Assembly: GCA_045636545.1 (NCBI GenBank)
Contig: JAZTXR010000016.1
Location: 1 to 43,503, forward strand
Direction of reading: 5' to 3'
Origin: HGM04593 sp045636545
GTDB lineage: Bacteria > Bacteroidota > Bacteroidia > Bacteroidales > Bacteroidaceae
DNA length: 43,503 nt
The first letter of the stretch is position 1. Each line of letters starts with the position of its first letter. Below are positions 41,610-43,503 of this stretch, in pieces. The notes under the pieces were generated by a model. That model did not search any database and had not been told where the DNA came from. It saw only the letters and a list, made by a program, of their open reading frames with translations. The position numbers and the translations under genes are program-made.

Positions 41610-42617
41610 TTACTTCGAATACTTAAACCTATTTTCCAATTCTTTCATTCTATCGATCAGTTTATCAAAAGAAATGGATTCACCATAAATCATACTTGAT
41701 TGCATGTTGGCGTAATCGTTTGCCCAGGTTTGGTGATGAACCGTTGGTGGTACAAGCACTATACGGTCGCGAATATCTGGTGTGTAATCAACATCGTGCA
41801 TGTGGGTAAACACATCTCTGTGATGGTGAATTGTATTCCATAGCTCATCGTCTTTAATTGCCGCTATTGCAAACTCTTTATCCATCATTCTCTCAAGGTC
41901 GTATAGATGGCGGCTCTTTCGCTCTGCTTTGCTGCATCCATTTGTTGTGAAGAGTTCATGTAACAAGAATGCCTTTTCTAAAAATGTCTTGGCTGCGACA
42001 GCGGTTGTTATGTCAGTTGAAACAACAGATGTTTGCAAGTTGGGGAACTCTGTGGCAACGATACTATTGATACGGGCTTTTTCTGTCGGCTCAAACAAAG
42101 AACGTGCACCAATCTCAAGAATGATTTGCGGCTTGACATATGATAGCTCTGCCTCGAACAGCGATTGGTATTTAATAAATATCTGACGTGGTTCAGGATA
42201 TGTCTTGTCACCTTCACCATCTGGCTGTACCTCCAATTCAATAAATTTTTCTAAATTGAATTTGGTTATAGCAGCTTTAAGTTCTATGTAAAACTCATTG
42301 CTGACAAATAACGAAGAAGCCTTACGGAGTTTCTTTATCTGTTTTGTAGTCAAATCTCCTTCAAATCCAAACAAACTACGGTCTACCGCGAGGTCAATAT
42401 CTTCGGAGAACCTTTCAATAAGTCCCCATACTTTACTTAAAGAAGTTCCACCTTTAAATACCAGTTTATCAGCAAAAGGAAGTGTAAAAACAATTTCAAG
42501 TATGGTGCTAACCCACAAATCTTTTTCTACGATTTGCTTAGATAATCCCTGCTTTAAGGCAGTCTGTTCAATAATGACTCTCTTTGAATCATTAGGCAAT
42601 GTATGGAAGTTATTCAT
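41610..42617 (-). CDS. abiEii: AbiEii-type nucleotidyltransferase toxin
   Basis: 335 residues. AbiEii toxins belong to the DNA polymerase beta-like nucleotidyltransferases and inhibit growth, in known cases by blocking tRNA or other targets during phage infection. The active-site motif is FKGGTSLSKVWGLIERFSEDIDLAV (about 53-77), with GG(T)S and the two Asp of the DxD pair; the family's VEKDLWVSTIL precedes it and SRHLYDLERM near 238 follows. The motif looks intact, so an active toxin is likely. It overlaps the antitoxin gene by 8 bp. Confidence 0.85.
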   Translation of the reverse strand: MNNFHTLPNDSKRVIIEQTALKQGLSKQIVEKDLWVSTILEIVFTLPFADKLVFKGGTSLSKVWGLIERFSEDIDLAVDRSLFGFEGDLTTKQIKKLRKASSLFVSNEFYIELKAAITKFNLEKFIELEVQPDGEGDKTYPEPRQIFIKYQSLFEAELSYVKPQIILEIGARSLFEPTEKARINSIVATEFPNLQTSVVSTDITTAVAAKTFLEKAFLLHELFTTNGCSKAERKSRHLYDLERMMDKEFAIAAIKDDELWNTIHHHRDVFTHMHDVDYTPDIRDRIVLVPPTVHHQTWANDYANMQSSMIYGESISFDKLIDRMKELENRFKYSK

Positions 42618-43215
42618 ATAATTTCGATATTAAAAGTTGAATCCAATTGGGCATAACCGGATAGTCTTTTTCTATAGCTGCCTTTTCTTCGTTTTTCAAT
42701 AGTTTAGCAATATGCAGTTCTTGTTCTTTTGTAACATTGCCGTCTCCAATTTCCTTTAAGGCGAAAGTGAGTAGCATTGCCAACTTGTTTTTAAAGGCAA
42801 AGTTTTTTGGAGCGGTTTTGACAAATTTAATTCCACGTCCCGATTTCAAAGTTATGTTTCGTGGAGAACCATCGGTCAAGAACACTACATTAGCAGGTAC
42901 TTGGGTTGATAGTCCAAGAACATTCAGTGCATAACTGCCAGTAGGAACTATTCTAGCCTTGTCACGCTTGGCTATATATTGGGCAATCTCCTCATATGAC
43001 GGATAGATGATGCCCAATCCTAAAGTTTTTTCAAATTTGGGATAGCAATATATACCTCGTGCTACGCGGATGATGTTTTCGTTGTTCGCCATTCTTTCCA
43101 AAGCTTTCAGCACAGATTTCGGCTCTCCAATGTTAGTAAAGTCGGTTGATGAGAATATAGTACCTCTTCCGCACTTTTTAACCTTGTTTAATATCTTATC
43201 ATCAATGGATTGCAT
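42610..43215 (-). CDS. abiEi: AbiEi-like antitoxin (DUF6088 type)
   Basis: 201 residues from MQSIDDKILNKVKKCGRG. The first about 75 residues are a winged-helix-like DNA-binding domain (IFSSTDFTNIGEPKSVLKALERM, then IIRVARGIYCYP). The second part (YPSYEEIAQYIAKRD, IVPTGSYALNVLGLSTQVP, NITLKSGRGIKFVKT) is the antitoxin domain seen in type IV AbiE systems. It represses its own promoter in studied relatives; an inverted repeat lies over the promoter here. An upstream in-frame TTG start would put the operator in the gene and is not preferred. Confidence 0.82.
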   Translation of the reverse strand: MQSIDDKILNKVKKCGRGTIFSSTDFTNIGEPKSVLKALERMANNENIIRVARGIYCYPKFEKTLGLGIIYPSYEEIAQYIAKRDKARIVPTGSYALNVLGLSTQVPANVVFLTDGSPRNITLKSGRGIKFVKTAPKNFAFKNKLAMLLTFALKEIGDGNVTKEQELHIAKLLKNEEKAAIEKDYPVMPNWIQLLISKLYE

Positions 43216-43234
43216 CTTGTTTAACTGTGTATTT

Positions 43235-43263
43235 TGTCGCAAATATAATCTTTTTTTGCGACA
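43235..43263 (-). promoter_or_regulatory. abiE promoter with operator-like inverted repeat
   Basis: TGTCGCAAA (43235-43243) and TTTGCGACA (43255-43263) are perfect 9-bp arms eleven bases apart. The minus-strand -7 box TATATTTG (43240-43247) overlaps the inner side of one arm, so a bound protein would cover it. Confidence 0.6.
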
Positions 43264-43364
43264 TTTGTGTATGTGGGTGATTTATTTTATACAATCCGAA
43301 GAATTTCGTCACTTTTTCTCTCCGCTTTACTCTCCCTCAAAGCCTTATATATGTAATAAAACGG

Positions 43365-43383
43365 CTCAACGTAAAAAGTTGAG
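43365..43383. repeat. CTCAAC-GTTGAG stem, possible insertion-sequence end
   Basis: CTCAAC and GTTGAG are seven bases apart, about 48 bp before the next gene. It could be the inside of a terminal inverted repeat of the element that starts at the right edge; only one end is in the window. Confidence 0.35.
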
Positions 43384-43401
43384 GGGTAAAAATAAAAGTT
43401 T

Positions 43402-43409
43402 TATATTTG
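43402..43409 (+). promoter_or_regulatory. -7 box for the gene at the right edge
   Basis: TATATTTG 22 bp before the start codon at 43431. Confidence 0.4.
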
Positions 43410-43430
43410 CTGTCAAGAAATTTTACAACT

Positions 43431-43503
43431 ATGAAACTTGACGGTTATTCTTTGCTTCTTCCCGAAGGGACACTTGATTATTTTGATGTTATAAACGTTG
43501 TAG
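43431..43503 (+). CDS. N-terminus of a probable ISAon1-type transposase protein
   Basis: Only 24 codons are in the window: MKLDGYSLLLPEGTLDYFD and five more. The phrase LLLPEGTLDYFD resembles the start of the ISAon1-family transposase N-terminal proteins that are common in Bacteroidales. A promoter box and small stem precede it. The call is from memory of this short motif. Confidence 0.5.
   Translation, partial: MKLDGYSLLLPEGTLDYFDVINVV

Overview
The window looks like a chromosomal segment from a Bacteroidales bacterium, probably a gut Bacteroidaceae or Prevotellaceae. Evidence: promoter-like boxes of the TAnnTTTG type before many genes; a dipeptidyl-peptidase of peptidase family S46; a MurF-alanine racemase fusion; a GSCFA-domain protein; a long-form IspG; meso-diaminopimelate dehydrogenase; lipoproteins with DUF4369-type domains; and surface proteins ending in type IX secretion-like tails. 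No complete rRNA or tRNA gene was seen.

Layout. (1) 1-1380: two convergent, overlapping type I restriction specificity genes (hsdS), one cut by the window edge and one lacking a normal start, which suggests a switchable (phase-variable) specificity locus. (2) 1388-14613: core genes. On the minus strand: plsC followed by dpp7; pyrC coupled to a stand-alone methionine-synthase reactivation domain; greA with a HIT protein; a TlpA-like lipoprotein without a CXXC motif. On the plus strand: a small lipoprotein, pnp, ddh and a sodium:solute symporter. (3) 14640-18310: a 1052-residue secreted mosaic protein preceded by an array of short direct repeats and followed by a hairpin and a 53-residue small gene ending in a perfect stem-loop. 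(4) 18444-26776: a minus-strand cell-wall pair (GSCFA gene, murF-alr), then dxs and the potassium uptake genes trkA and trkH on the plus strand. (5) 26780-28841: an ABC-type ATPase plus a DUF4435 protein, resembling the two components of the PARIS anti-phage system. (6) 29069-31108: a secreted M6-type metalloprotease bracketed by two copies of the same palindromic repeat. (7) 31534-40379: nucleoside kinase, rpoN, a secreted esterase, fbp (class III), a 570-bp nest of repeats including a foldback MITE-like element, then purE and ispG. (8) 40387-43503: an accessory stretch with a hypothetical gene, a tRNA-Pro 3' remnant inside inverted repeats, an orphan hairpin with a T-tract, an AbiE-type toxin-antitoxin operon with an operator-like inverted repeat over its promoter, and the start of what looks like an insertion-sequence gene.

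Functionally, the middle is housekeeping: cell-wall precursors (ddh, murF-alr), isoprenoid synthesis (dxs and ispG, two steps of the MEP pathway), nucleotide synthesis (pyrC, purE), transcription and RNA turnover (greA, rpoN, pnp), and ion and solute transport. Both ends, and the 26.8-28.8 kb pair, carry probable phage-defence functions (restriction specificity, PARIS-like pair, AbiE). All functional calls rest on reading motifs and remembered family features; no database search was made.
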